Shown in pieces: positions 43,304 through 53,096 of a DNA stretch of 64,000 nucleotides (the stretch's first letter is position 1; each line of letters opens with the position of its first letter). A model generated the notes under the pieces. It searched no databases. It was not told the origin of the DNA and saw only the letters and a program-made list of their open reading frames with translations. The DNA comes from VAZQ01 sp035293945. GTDB taxonomy: Bacteria; Pseudomonadota; Alphaproteobacteria; Rhizobiales; Xanthobacteraceae. The DNA is taken from NCBI GenBank assembly GCA_035293945.1, contig DATGLV010000034.1, positions 1 through 64,000 of the forward strand, read 5' to 3'. The position numbers were made by a program, and so were the translations under genes.

Positions 43304-45109
43304 ATGAAGTTTCTGCGTCTTTACCTTCGCGTTTTCGAGTTGCTGGGGCGCGAGGTTCGCTTGGCTTGGGTGCTGGCCCTAGCCAATGTCGCGCTGTCAG
43401 TGGCGATATTCGTGGAGCCGATCCTGTTCGGCCGCATCGTCGACATGCTGGCCGCCGCGCAGGGTCACCTCGCCGATCTCTCCTGGACGCGGTTGATCAC
43501 CCTGGTTGGCGCCTGGACGGGTTTCGGCTTGTTCTCGATCATCTGCGGCGCGTTGGTGGCGCTGCATGCGGACCGTCTGGCGCATCGTCAGCGTCAGGTG
43601 GTGATGACCGCGTATTTCGAACACGTCCTGCAGCTGCCGCTCGCCTACCACCATAATTTCCATTCCGGGCGCCTGATGAAGGTGATGCTGACCGGAACCA
43701 ATGCGCTTTGGGGCCTGTGGCTTTGGTTCTTTCGCGAGAACTTCACCGGCTTCGTGTCGCTGCTGGTGCTGCTGCCGCTGACGCTTGCGCTCAATTGGCG
43801 CTACGCGCTGCTCTTGATCCTCTTGTGCGTGATCTTCGCGGTGCTGATCGCGCTGGTAATCGGCAAGAGCGAGCAGTTGCAGCAGAAGGTCGAGCAATAT
43901 TATTCCGACGTCGCCGAGCGCACCTCGGATACGCTGGGCAATGTGGCGCTGGTGCAAAGCTTCGCCCGCGTGGAGCTCGAAGTCATGGGCTTACGAAAGG
44001 TCGGCGACCTGCTGCTCGGCGCCCAGATGCCGGTCCTGTCCTGGTGGGCGGCCGCCGCGGTTCTGACCCGCACGTCGACCACGCTGACCATGCTGTCGAT
44101 CCTGATCGCCGGTATCTGGCTCTATCTCAGCGATCTCACCACGGTCGGCGAGATCGTGATGTTCATGGGCTTCGCCAGCCTCTTGATCAACCGGCTCGAG
44201 CAAGCGGTGCAGTTCGCCAACCGGATGTTCATGGAGGCGCCGCGGCTCAACGAGTTCTTCGAGATTCTCGACACCGAGCCGGCGGTGCGCGACCGGCCGG
44301 ATGCGGTCGATCCGGGGCGATTGCGCGGGCTGGTGGAATTCGACAACGTCTCTTTCTCCTACGACGGCAAGCGCTCGGCGGTGGCCGATATGAGCTTCAC
44401 GGCGCTGCCTGGCGAGATGATCGCGTTCGTCGGCGCCACTGGCGCCGGCAAGTCGACCGCCCTCGCGCTTCTGCATCGCGCCTTCGATGCCCAGTCCGGC
44501 AGCGTCAAGATCGACGGCATGGATATTCGCGGGCTCAGCCTCTCGGCGCTTCGGCACAATATCGGGGTCGTCTTCCAGGAGGCGCTGCTGTTCAATCGTT
44601 CGATTGCCGAGAACCTCCGCGTCGGCAAACCGGACGCGACCGAAGACGAATTGCGCACCGCCTGCGCGCGCGCGCAAGTGCTCGACCTGATCGAGCGCCT
44701 GCCCGAAGGCTTCGAGGCCAATGTCGGGGAGCGCGGGCGCCTGTTGTCGGGCGGCGAGCGTCAGCGTCTGTCGATCGCGCGGGCGCTCCTCAAGGATCCG
44801 CCCATCCTCATTCTTGATGAGGCAACAAGCGCACTGGACGCTTTGACCGAAGCCAAGGTGCAGGCCGCCCTCGCCGAGGTCATGAAGGGCCGCACCACGT
44901 TCGTGATCGCACACCGCCTGGCGACAGTCCGCAATGCCACCCGCATTTTGCTGCTCGAGGACGGCCGCATCATCGAATCCGGCAGCTTCGATGCGTTGAC
45001 GCAACTAAACGGGAAGTTCGCCGAGCTCGCGCGCACGCAACTGATCGCGCCGACCGACAACCCCGAGGAACCACCGCCGGGGCCGCCCGAACCGCTGCCC
45101 GAGAGCTAG
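43304..45109 (+). CDS. ndvA: Cyclic beta-glucan ABC exporter NdvA/ChvA-like
   Basis: A 601-residue half-size ABC exporter with an N-terminal six-helix membrane domain (about 15-300). The C-terminal ATPase has Walker A (GATGAGKST, about 377-385), signature LSGGERQRLSIARALL, Walker B ILILDEATSALD and the switch histidine in IAHRLATVRNA. The ATPase half (IGVVFQEALLFNRSIAENLR, VGKPDATEDEL) and the opening LRLYLRVFELLGREVRLAWV are those of NdvA/ChvA, which export cyclic beta-glucans to the periplasm. The glucan synthase (ndvB) is not adjacent. A Pro/Glu-rich tail ends the protein. Confidence 0.88.
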   Translation: MKFLRLYLRVFELLGREVRLAWVLALANVALSVAIFVEPILFGRIVDMLAAAQGHLADLSWTRLITLVGAWTGFGLFSIICGALVALHADRLAHRQRQVVMTAYFEHVLQLPLAYHHNFHSGRLMKVMLTGTNALWGLWLWFFRENFTGFVSLLVLLPLTLALNWRYALLLILLCVIFAVLIALVIGKSEQLQQKVEQYYSDVAERTSDTLGNVALVQSFARVELEVMGLRKVGDLLLGAQMPVLSWWAAAAVLTRTSTTLTMLSILIAGIWLYLSDLTTVGEIVMFMGFASLLINRLEQAVQFANRMFMEAPRLNEFFEILDTEPAVRDRPDAVDPGRLRGLVEFDNVSFSYDGKRSAVADMSFTALPGEMIAFVGATGAGKSTALALLHRAFDAQSGSVKIDGMDIRGLSLSALRHNIGVVFQEALLFNRSIAENLRVGKPDATEDELRTACARAQVLDLIERLPEGFEANVGERGRLLSGGERQRLSIARALLKDPPILILDEATSALDALTEAKVQAALAEVMKGRTTFVIAHRLATVRNATRILLLEDGRIIESGSFDALTQLNGKFAELARTQLIAPTDNPEEPPPGPPEPLPES

Positions 45110-45209
45110 TGCCGCCCACTTGAAGTTCCTCTGCACTAAAGCACGTTTACGCGCCTCTTCGACGCGCTATGCGGCGAGCTCCTTTGCGAGCTTCACTAGC
45201 CCGCTCAGC

Positions 45210-46376
45210 TTACTTGATGCGCTCCAGAATGCTCACATAGTTCGCGACCGCCGTGCCTCCCATGTTGAAGAGGCCGCCGAGCTTGGCATCCTTTACCTGC
45301 ATGCCGGCCGCTGCGCCGGTCAGCTGCATGGCGGTAAGCGCATGCATGGACACCCCGGTTGCGCCGATCGGATGCCCCTTGGCTTTGAGCCCACCCGAAG
45401 GGTTCACGGGAATGCGCCCCTCCTTCTCGGTCCAGCCTTCGGCGATTGCCCGCGCCCCCTGCCCTTCTGGCACCAAGCCCATGGCCTCGTACTCGATCAG
45501 CTCGGCGATGGTGAAGCAGTCGTGGGTCTCGACGAAAGAGAGGTCGCCAAGCGCAATGCCAGCGCGCGCAAGCGCGCGGCCCCAAGCCTCCGCACACCCT
45601 TCGAACTTGAGCACGTCGCGGCGGCTCATGGGCAGGAAATCCTGCACATGCTCGGCGGCCCGGAACGCCACCGCCTTGCGCAGCGCAAGCGCGGTCTCCA
45701 CGTCCGCGAGCACAAGTGCGGCCGCGCCGTCGGAGACCGGCGAGCAATCGGTGCGCTTGAGCGGACCAGCAACACGCGGATTCCTCTCGCTCTCGGTGCG
45801 GCAGAATTCGTAGCCGAGGTCCTTACGGATCTGCGCGAACGGATTGGCGGCGCCGTTCTTGTGGTTTTTGGCTGCGATCCGCGCCAGCGCGTCAGACTGG
45901 TCGCCATTTTTCTGGAAATACAGAGAAGCGATCTGCCCGAATATGCCGGCAAAGCCACCGTCGGCGTCAGCCTCCTCGCGCACATAGGAAGCCTTGAGCA
46001 GATTGCGGCCCACTTCCGCGGCCGGCGTTGCGGTCATCTGCTCGACCCCGACCACCAGGACGACGCGGGCGGCCTTGGCGGCAATCGCCTGCAGTCCCTG
46101 GTGAACCGCGGCCGAGCCGGTGGCGCAGGCATTCTCCACGCGCGTCGCCCGTTTGAACCGCAGCTCGGGCGCGGCCTGCAGGACGAGCGATGCCGTGAAG
46201 TCCTGCGGTGAGAAGCCGGCGTTGAAATGGCCAAGCACGATCTCGCCGACATCGGCAGGTCCGACTCCCGCATCGGCCAACGCTTCACGCGTTACCCGCA
46301 CAACGAGACTCTCGACGGTCTCCCCGTCGAGCCGGCCGAAAACGGTGTGCGCCCATCCGACGATGCAGGCGGTCAT
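45210..46376 (-). CDS. Thiolase-family acetyl-CoA acyltransferase (SCPx-like)
   Basis: A 388-residue thiolase of the lipid-transfer/SCPx-like branch. The acylation Cys84 is in VENACATGSAAVHQG. The C-terminal His motif appears as NPSGGLKAKGHPIGATG, and the catalytic loop near residue 290 is VETHDCFTIAELIEYEAMGL. The C-terminal second cysteine found in classic degradative thiolases is replaced by GLFNMGGTAVAN, as usual in this branch. It probably cleaves or forms beta-ketoacyl-CoA. GGGAG lies 8 nt before the ATG. No partner beta-oxidation genes flank it. Confidence 0.88.
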   Translation of the reverse strand: MTACIVGWAHTVFGRLDGETVESLVVRVTREALADAGVGPADVGEIVLGHFNAGFSPQDFTASLVLQAAPELRFKRATRVENACATGSAAVHQGLQAIAAKAARVVLVVGVEQMTATPAAEVGRNLLKASYVREEADADGGFAGIFGQIASLYFQKNGDQSDALARIAAKNHKNGAANPFAQIRKDLGYEFCRTESERNPRVAGPLKRTDCSPVSDGAAALVLADVETALALRKAVAFRAAEHVQDFLPMSRRDVLKFEGCAEAWGRALARAGIALGDLSFVETHDCFTIAELIEYEAMGLVPEGQGARAIAEGWTEKEGRIPVNPSGGLKAKGHPIGATGVSMHALTAMQLTGAAAGMQVKDAKLGGLFNMGGTAVANYVSILERIK

Positions 46377-46669
46377 CGAGGATCTCCCTTATCCCAGCAC
46401 CTTTGCCGAATTTTGGTCGCTTTCGTCAGAGAAGAACCTCGAAGAGCATTGCGCCGGGGATGAAATGTGGCATCGGATGCCCAGCAGTCTGTCGCTTGTG
46501 GTACAATCCGATGAGAATTCTACAGCTTCGCGGAGCTACCCTGCATGCGGCCGCGTTACGGCATTGTGGACAGACTGCTTTGCCTTTGGGGCTCTCTTTA
46601 GCTTAGATAACCATCTTACCCGCCGGTGGAACCCCCGTTCCGAGGCATGACAAACGGACCGTGCATTTG

Positions 46670-48037
46670 ATGTTCTCGCTCCGATCGTCACAGCTTCGAA
46701 CCGCGGCCTTCGCGATCCTTGTAAGCGCAGTTTCGGGTTTGGCGAGTGAACGGGCAAACGCCGAGGCCTCCATTCTGGTCGACATCGCCACCGGCAAGGT
46801 GCTGCAGGCCGAGAACGCGACCTATCCGTGGTATCCGGCCTCCCTCACCAAGCTAATGACCACCTATACGACACTGCGCGCGGTGCGTCAGGGCCGCATC
46901 ACGCTCGACTCGCTGTTCACGGTGTCGGCCAACGCGGCCGCACAGGCTCCGACCAAGATGGGATTTCCGGTCGGCACGCAGGTGACGGTCGACAACGCCA
47001 TCAAGATGCTGATGGTGAAGTCCGCCAACGACATGGCGGTCTTGCTGGCCGAAGGGGTGTCCGGCTCAATCGACAATTTTTCAACCGAGATGAATGAGAA
47101 CGCCCAAGCCCTGGGCATGACGCAGACCAACTACGTCAATCCCAACGGGCTGCCGGCCGACGGACAGATCACATCGGCACGCGACCTCGCTATCCTGGCA
47201 CGGGCGCTGATCCGCGAGTTTCCTGAGTACGACTACTATTGGCATCTTCCCGGCATCCGCTTCGGCAAGCGGGTTGTGCGCAATTACAACACGCTGCTCG
47301 GCCGCTATCCGGGCGCCGACGGCATGAAGACCGGCTTCATTTGCGCATCGGGTTTCAACCTGGTGGCAACAGCGACGCGCGACGGGCGGCGCCTCGTCGC
47401 GGTCGTGCTCGGCGCGCCGTCGTCGGAAGTGCGGGCCGTGAAGGCCGCGCACCTGCTGGAGCAGGGATTCGACTCGGCTCCGCTGTCCTGGCTGACGCCC
47501 TCGCTCGGCTCGGTCGAATCGCTCACCCCTATCGACGCTGCGCCGATGGACCTGCACGAGGAGATGTGCGGCTCGCATCGCAAGCACCCAGCCGCCGAGG
47601 AGGAAGAGGCGCAGGAAACGAAGGACGCCGGCAGCGATACGCCCTACGCGGTATTCCTCTCCAGCTTGCGGCCGCAGCCGAAGGGTTCCCTGTTGCAGAC
47701 TGAAGTCAATCTGGGCGAGCCGGTCGTCGTCTTCACCGGCCCGCCCAAGGGCCAGGGCCAGAATCCGAATGCTGGCCCGCAGGTCGCATCCGCCGAGAGC
47801 AAGCCGGCAAAGCTATCCAAGCCGGGAGCAAGGGGCTCCGGCCCTGAGCAGTCCGGCGCCCCACAGGCGGCCGTCGCCAAGCTAGGCACCGTTCCGTGGA
47901 CGAGCCTTAGCCCGACGGCCCTCGCCGCCAGCGCCCCTTCGGATTTTTCAACTTCGCCTTCTGCTCCCGCACACGCGGTCCCGTTGCCCCGCGCGCGCCC
48001 GCACCTCCTCGCCGAGAAGAAGCCGCAGCCAAGGTGA
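46670..48037 (+). CDS. D-alanyl-D-alanine carboxypeptidase (DacA/DacF type)
   Basis: A 455-residue periplasmic penicillin-binding protein trimming the stem peptide of peptidoglycan. A signal peptide ends in ERANA. The three active-site motifs are complete: Ser58-Leu-Thr-Lys61, Ser118-Ala-Asn120 and Lys220-Thr-Gly222. The C-terminal part after about residue 300 is a low-complexity Pro/Ala/Ser tail in place of the standard beta domain plus membrane helix, as in other alphaproteobacterial DacF-like enzymes. A GTG at 46661 is a possible earlier start. The stop overlaps the CobW gene by 4 nt. Confidence 0.9.
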   Translation: MFSLRSSQLRTAAFAILVSAVSGLASERANAEASILVDIATGKVLQAENATYPWYPASLTKLMTTYTTLRAVRQGRITLDSLFTVSANAAAQAPTKMGFPVGTQVTVDNAIKMLMVKSANDMAVLLAEGVSGSIDNFSTEMNENAQALGMTQTNYVNPNGLPADGQITSARDLAILARALIREFPEYDYYWHLPGIRFGKRVVRNYNTLLGRYPGADGMKTGFICASGFNLVATATRDGRRLVAVVLGAPSSEVRAVKAAHLLEQGFDSAPLSWLTPSLGSVESLTPIDAAPMDLHEEMCGSHRKHPAAEEEEAQETKDAGSDTPYAVFLSSLRPQPKGSLLQTEVNLGEPVVVFTGPPKGQGQNPNAGPQVASAESKPAKLSKPGARGSGPEQSGAPQAAVAKLGTVPWTSLSPTALAASAPSDFSTSPSAPAHAVPLPRARPHLLAEKKPQPR

Positions 48038-49158
48038 GCCTTCGGGTGCGGTCACAGCGGCCAGCCGAGCCCATTGCGACAAGCGTGCTGACCGGCTTTC
48101 TCGGCGCCGGAAAGACATCTTTGCTCAATCGCTTGATCGGCGATCCGGCACTCGCCGAGACCGCCGTCATCATCAACGAGTTCGGCGAGATCGGCCTCGA
48201 TCACCTGCTGGTCAGGAAAATTGACGAAGGCGTCGTGCTCATGCAGAGCGGCTGTCTGTGCTGCACGCTGCGCGGCGATCTGATCGAAGCGCTTGAGCAA
48301 TTGCTGCGCGATCTCGACAACGGACGCCTGTTGTTTCGCCGGATCATGCTCGAGACCACGGGCCTCGCCGATCCGGCGCCGGTGCTGCAGACCCTGATGA
48401 CCCATCCCTATCTGGTGCAGCGCTTGCGTCTCGATGGAGTGATCACCGTGGTCGATGCTGTCAACGGCGGCGCGACGCTCGATGGCCACACGGAATCGGT
48501 GAAGCAGATCGCGGTGGCCGACCGGATCGTGCTGAGCAAGACGGATCTCCTCACCAGCCCCGATCAGCAGGATTCGCTACGGAATTTGCGCGAGCGGATC
48601 CGCGCCCTCAATCCGGCAGCGCCCATCTTGAGCGCCGGCGAGCTGGATCCGACAGCTCTCATCGATTGCGGCCTGTTCGATCCGACGCACAAGATCCCCG
48701 ATGTCCAGCGCTGGCTGAATGCGCAAGCTTACGCGCCGCAATCGCATGACCATGATCATCGACACGATCCGAACCGGCACGATGAACGCATCCGTGCTTT
48801 CACGCTGACGTCCGAAACACCGATCGCGACCGCCGCCTTCGAAATGTTCATCGACCTTTTGCGCTCGTTGCATGGGCCAAAGCTCCTGCGGCTCAAAGGC
48901 ATTGTGCAGATCGCCGAAGAGCCGGAGCGGCCGCTGGTCATCCATGGGGTCCAGCACGTCATGCATCCGCCGGTGCGCCTCGACGGCTGGCCCGACGATG
49001 ATCGGCGCACCCGCATCGTCCTGATCACCCGCGACTTGAGTGCCGGCATGGTCGAGCCCTTGTTCAAGGCGTTCCTCGACCGCGTGGCTCCCGATCAGGC
49101 GGACCGCGCCGCGATCCTCGATAACCCGCTGGTTCCGTTCGGGGGCCGTGATCGCTAA
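48034..49158 (+). CDS. CobW/COG0523-family metal-chaperone GTPase
   Basis: A 374-residue P-loop GTPase of the G3E family. Walker A is GFLGAGKT (21-28), the metal-binding CxCC motif is Cys74-Leu-Cys-Cys77 in SGCLCCTLR, and the base-specificity motif is SKTD. A His-rich loop (HDHDHRHDPNRH) between the two domains suggests zinc handling. The C-terminal CobW_C domain covers about 255-365. It starts with GTG inside the DacA stop (GTGA overlap), so the pair is likely cotranslated. No cobalamin gene is nearby, which favours a zinc chaperone over a CobW role. Confidence 0.9.
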   Translation: MSLRVRSQRPAEPIATSVLTGFLGAGKTSLLNRLIGDPALAETAVIINEFGEIGLDHLLVRKIDEGVVLMQSGCLCCTLRGDLIEALEQLLRDLDNGRLLFRRIMLETTGLADPAPVLQTLMTHPYLVQRLRLDGVITVVDAVNGGATLDGHTESVKQIAVADRIVLSKTDLLTSPDQQDSLRNLRERIRALNPAAPILSAGELDPTALIDCGLFDPTHKIPDVQRWLNAQAYAPQSHDHDHRHDPNRHDERIRAFTLTSETPIATAAFEMFIDLLRSLHGPKLLRLKGIVQIAEEPERPLVIHGVQHVMHPPVRLDGWPDDDRRTRIVLITRDLSAGMVEPLFKAFLDRVAPDQADRAAILDNPLVPFGGRDR

Positions 49159-49283
49159 TGCGTGGACGGACCCGCGCCGAGCCTTCGCTCTTGCTCCCGA
49201 TCCGAAGCTGCCCGATGCTCGCGGGGATCGCCGCGAATCGGATGTGCTGATCCGAGAAAACTTTCACAAGGGACTCCGGCGCA

Positions 49284-51080
49284 ATGGGGTGGATGGCGCG
49301 ACGCGTATCGGATCTGGCCTGCCTCAAGGGTGCGCTGCGCGCTCTGCGGATGACCACCCCGATTGCCAAGCATCCGAGCCGAGTGTTCCCCATCGTGGTG
49401 GATGATCTCGCCGACCGGTTCGGCGAGAGACCGGCGCTGCTGTCGGATCGGGAGAGCTTCACCTATCGGCAGCTGGCGGCACGCGCCAATCAATATGCGC
49501 GCTGGGCCTTGGCGCAGGGAATTCAAAAAGGCGACACCGTTTGCCTGATGATGCCGAACCGGCCCGAATACATGGCGCTGTGGCTCGGCATCACTCGCGT
49601 CGGCGGGGTGGTGGCGCTCATCAACAGCAATCTGGCGAGCGCCGCGCTCGCCCATTGTGTCAACGTCGTTTCGCCCAAGCACATCGTCATCGCCTCCGAG
49701 ATGCGCAAGCGCTTCGAGACTGCGCACGCCCTCGTCACCGGCAAGCCGAAACTTTGGGTGCACGGCGCGACCGCCCTGGATGAGCGCATCGATCAGGCAG
49801 TTGCGGCGCTTGCGAGCGACAAGCTTGCGCCGGACGAAACCCGTCCGCTCACCATCGAGGACCGCGCACTCTTCATCTACACATCCGGCACAACCGGCCT
49901 GCCAAAGGCCGCCAACATGAACCATTACCGGGTGATGCTCGCCGCCTTCGGGTTTGCGGGCGTGATGGATACCAGGGCAAGCGACCGGATGTACGATTGC
50001 CTGCCGATGTACCATACGGTCGGCGGCATGGTGGCAACCGGGGCGTTGCTGGTGAACGGCGGGTCGGTGGTCATTCGAGAGAAGTTCTCGGCACGCGAGT
50101 TCTGGGACGACATCAGGCGCTGGGACTGCACGATTTTCCAATATATCGGCGAGTTCTGCCGGTACCTGCTGAACTCGCCGCCGCAAGGCAATGAAACCGT
50201 GCACCGGCTGCGGCTTGCCTGCGGCAATGGCTTGCGCCCCGATATCTGGCACGATTTCAAGCAGCGCTTTGGCCTGCCACATATCCTAGAGTTTTATGCG
50301 GCGACCGAAGGCAACGTGACGCTGTTCAACTTCGAGGATCGGGAAGGCGCGGTCGGCCGCATCCCCTGGTTTCTCGAGCGACGTTTCCCGACGAAGATCG
50401 TTCGCATCGACATCGATACGCAGCAACCGGTCCGCAGCGCGGAGGGTCGCTGCGTCGAATGCGACCCAGAGGAGGTCGGTGAGGTGATCGGGAAAATAGT
50501 CAATGACGCCTCCAAGCCAAGCGCGCGCTTCGAGGGCTATGCGAGCCAAGCCGAGACCGAGAAGAAAATATTGCGCGACGCATTCGTGAAGGGCGACAGC
50601 TGGTTTCGCACCGGCGACCTGATGCGCAAGGACGCCGACGGGTACTTCTATTTCGTCGATCGGATCGGCGACACTTTCCGCTGGAAAGGCGAGAACGTGT
50701 CCACTACCGAAGTCGAGGAGACGATCAGCCAATTTCCGGGCGTCGCGGAGAGCAATGTCTATGGGGTCAGCATCCCGGGCCGCGACGGTCGCGCCGGCAT
50801 GGCAGCCCTGGTGGTCGACAGCGCCTTCGACCTGAGCGCGTTTCGCAAGCACCTCGCCGCAAGCCTGCCCGACTATGCACGCCCCTTGTTCTTGCGCATC
50901 CGCAGCGAGATGGATGTAACCAGCACGTTCAAGCAGAAGAAGATCGACTTCGTGGCTCAGGGCTTCGATCCCACCGTCATTACCGACCCGATCTTTTTCG
51001 ACGATCCTTCCGCCGAGGCCTTTGTGCGCATGGATCGCGCGCTCTACCAGCGCATCCGCGACGGCGGGGTCCGGCTGTGA
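49284..51080 (+). CDS. Long-chain acyl-CoA synthetase (FadD6/VLACS type)
   Basis: A 598-residue adenylate-forming enzyme that activates long-chain fatty acids to CoA thioesters. The AMP-binding P-loop is YTSGTTGLPKAANM near residue 196, the adenine motif is EFYAATEGN, and the later motifs are SWFRTGDLMRKDADGYFYF and DRIGDTFRWKGENVSTTEVE. The architecture matches the FATP/very-long-chain synthetase branch. ATG 49293 is an alternative start. Its stop overlaps the DUF924 gene by 4 nt. Fatty acids for beta-oxidation or for lipid acylation are both possible. Confidence 0.92.
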   Translation: MGWMARRVSDLACLKGALRALRMTTPIAKHPSRVFPIVVDDLADRFGERPALLSDRESFTYRQLAARANQYARWALAQGIQKGDTVCLMMPNRPEYMALWLGITRVGGVVALINSNLASAALAHCVNVVSPKHIVIASEMRKRFETAHALVTGKPKLWVHGATALDERIDQAVAALASDKLAPDETRPLTIEDRALFIYTSGTTGLPKAANMNHYRVMLAAFGFAGVMDTRASDRMYDCLPMYHTVGGMVATGALLVNGGSVVIREKFSAREFWDDIRRWDCTIFQYIGEFCRYLLNSPPQGNETVHRLRLACGNGLRPDIWHDFKQRFGLPHILEFYAATEGNVTLFNFEDREGAVGRIPWFLERRFPTKIVRIDIDTQQPVRSAEGRCVECDPEEVGEVIGKIVNDASKPSARFEGYASQAETEKKILRDAFVKGDSWFRTGDLMRKDADGYFYFVDRIGDTFRWKGENVSTTEVEETISQFPGVAESNVYGVSIPGRDGRAGMAALVVDSAFDLSAFRKHLAASLPDYARPLFLRIRSEMDVTSTFKQKKIDFVAQGFDPTVITDPIFFDDPSAEAFVRMDRALYQRIRDGGVRL

Positions 51081-51649
51081 ATGCGGCCGGCGACGGCGAT
51101 CCCTTGCTCCCCCTTCTGCCTGCGCAAGTCGTCGACTTTTGGCGCGCTGCCGGACCGGAAAAATGGTTCGCCAAGGATGAGGGCCTGGACCGCGCTATCG
51201 CAACAAAGTTCCTCGCCGCGCATGAGGCGGCCGCGTCCGGCCGGTTGGCCGATTGGGAAGCAACCGCCGAGGGAGCGCTGGCGCTGCTCCTGCTGCTCGA
51301 TCAGTTCCCGCGCAACATGTTCCGCGACAGCGCGCGCGCCTTCGCGACCGACCCGCTCGCGCGCGCCGTTGCCGACCGTGCGCTTGCCCACGGTTTCGAT
51401 ACGGCGGTCCCGCACGAGGAGCGCGTGTTCTTCCGGCTGCCCTTCGAGCATTCCGAAAGCCTGGCCGACCAGGAGCGGTCGCTCGCACTGTCGCGGGCTG
51501 CGAACAACGGCAAGGCCGACGAGTGGGCCGAGCTTCACGCGGACATCATCCGTCGCTTCGGACGCTTTCCCCATCGCAACGCGGTGCTGGGCCGGGCGAC
51601 GACCGCGGCGGAGCAAGGCTTCCTCGATGCCGGCGGCTTTGCCGGGTGA
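51077..51649 (+). CDS. DUF924 family protein
   Basis: A 190-residue helical protein of the DUF924 family. Visible signatures are VVDFWRAAGPEKWFAKDEGL, the LLLDQFPRNMFRDSARAFAT core, and FFRLPFEHSESLADQERSLA. The C-terminal GRFPHRNAVLGR end is also conserved. The fold resembles tetratricopeptide-like helices, but no activity is established. The GTG start overlaps the acyl-CoA synthetase stop, so both are translated from one message. Confidence 0.9.
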   Translation: MNAAGDGDPLLPLLPAQVVDFWRAAGPEKWFAKDEGLDRAIATKFLAAHEAAASGRLADWEATAEGALALLLLLDQFPRNMFRDSARAFATDPLARAVADRALAHGFDTAVPHEERVFFRLPFEHSESLADQERSLALSRAANNGKADEWAELHADIIRRFGRFPHRNAVLGRATTAAEQGFLDAGGFAG

Positions 51650-51723
51650 TGCCTCCGAACCGAATGTTAACAGTTCGTTGCTAGGTGACCGGGGCTCGCG
51701 CGCGCGAGCTCTCGGAGGTTCAT

Positions 51724-53094
51724 TTGGCGCTCACGGGTTCCGAGCAGGTTTCGGGCATCTCGCTTGCGCAGATGCTGCGCACGTTTTGGTCGCAGCTCGG
51801 CGGCCCCGAAATGCTGGTGCAGCGTTTGGCGGGCGCGGTCTTCCTGTTCCGCGTCGTGAATGCGGCGCTGGCCTATGGGTCGCAGGTGCTGCTCGCGCGC
51901 TGGATGGGCGGCTACGAATTCGGCATCTACGTGTACGTTTGGACCTGGGTGCTCTTGATCGGTCAACCGCTCGACCTCGGTCTTGGCACTGCCGCCCAGC
52001 GCTTCATTCCCGAATATCGCGAGCGCGGCGCGCTCGATCTGTTGCGCGGCTTCCTGCGTGGCAGCCGTATGCTCGCCTTCGCAATCGCGACCGTCACCGC
52101 CTTGGTCTGCGCCGGCGGCATCGGGCTGTTGAGCCCCTGGCTCGACGACTACCTCAAGGTGCCGCTGTTTCTCGCCTGCATCTGTCTGCCGGCCTATGGG
52201 CTTGCCAATACCCAGGATGGCATCGCCCGCAGCTACGATTGGGTCGGCCTCAATCTGGTGCCAACCTATATGGCGCGGCAGATTCTGCTCACCGCGCTGA
52301 TGGCCGCGGCCTATCTCGCCGGGGCGCCGATGAACGCCGCGACCGCGATGATCATGGCCGGCATATCGATATGGCTGCCGACCCTCGCCCAGCTCCTGGT
52401 CCTCAATGCGCGGCTCGTTGTCCGCATTGCACCGGGCGCGAGGTCATATGCCACGCGGTATTGGCTCGCGACCTCGGCACCGATCCTGCTGGTGGAGGGC
52501 TTCTACCTCTTGCTCACTTATGCCGACGTCCTGGTGCTGCAGCGATTTCGCCCGCCTGACGAAGTCGCGGTCTATTATGCAGCCGCAAAGACCTTGGCGC
52601 TCGTGTCTTTCATCTATTACGCGATCTCGGCGACAAGCGCACATCGCTTCAGCAGCTACAACGTCGCGGGCGATCGCAAGGGATTGGCCGCCTTCATCGC
52701 CCAGTCGATCCGCTGGACGTTCTGGCCGTCGGTAGCCGCCACCGCGCTGTTGCTCGCGCTGGGCGAGCCGCTGCTGCGCTTGTTCGGCGCGCAGTTCGCC
52801 GGCGGCTATCATTTGATGTTCATCTTGGCGGGCGGACTGCTCGCCCGCGCCGCCATCGGTCCGATCGAGCGGTTGCTCAACATGCTGGGCGAGCAGCGTA
52901 TCTGCGCACTCATCTACGGCGCCGCTTTTGCGATCAATTTCTGCGGCTGCCTGGCACTCATTCCGGTGTTCGGCGCCGCAGGTGCCGCTGCGGCCACCAC
53001 TACGGCCCTGATCGTGGAATCCATCATGCTGTTCAGGGTCACCAAGCGCCGGCTCGGATTCCACGTTTTCATCTGGGGCCGCGCGGAGCCGTAG
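51724..53094 (+). CDS. Polysaccharide biosynthesis flippase-like membrane protein
   Basis: A 456-residue protein of the MATE/polysaccharide-flippase (Wzx-like) superfamily with about twelve hydrophobic helices, e.g. around LFRVVNAALAYGSQVLLARW and LLARAAIGPIERLLNMLGEQ. Such proteins flip lipid-linked saccharides across the inner membrane. TTG 51724 was chosen because GGAGG sits 5 nt upstream; GTG 51685 has no ribosome site. The CelD-like acyltransferase gene starts 2 nt after its stop. No glycosyltransferase is adjacent. Confidence 0.85.
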   Translation: MALTGSEQVSGISLAQMLRTFWSQLGGPEMLVQRLAGAVFLFRVVNAALAYGSQVLLARWMGGYEFGIYVYVWTWVLLIGQPLDLGLGTAAQRFIPEYRERGALDLLRGFLRGSRMLAFAIATVTALVCAGGIGLLSPWLDDYLKVPLFLACICLPAYGLANTQDGIARSYDWVGLNLVPTYMARQILLTALMAAAYLAGAPMNAATAMIMAGISIWLPTLAQLLVLNARLVVRIAPGARSYATRYWLATSAPILLVEGFYLLLTYADVLVLQRFRPPDEVAVYYAAAKTLALVSFIYYAISATSAHRFSSYNVAGDRKGLAAFIAQSIRWTFWPSVAATALLLALGEPLLRLFGAQFAGGYHLMFILAGGLLARAAIGPIERLLNMLGEQRICALIYGAAFAINFCGCLALIPVFGAAGAAAATTTALIVESIMLFRVTKRRLGFHVFIWGRAEP

Positions 53095-53096
53095 CC

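Noticed and set aside
51081..52559. A 492-codon plus-strand frame spanning two genes
   Set aside because: It covers DUF924 and the flippase in another frame; both of those have clear family signatures, while this frame is Arg/Ser/Pro-rich noise.
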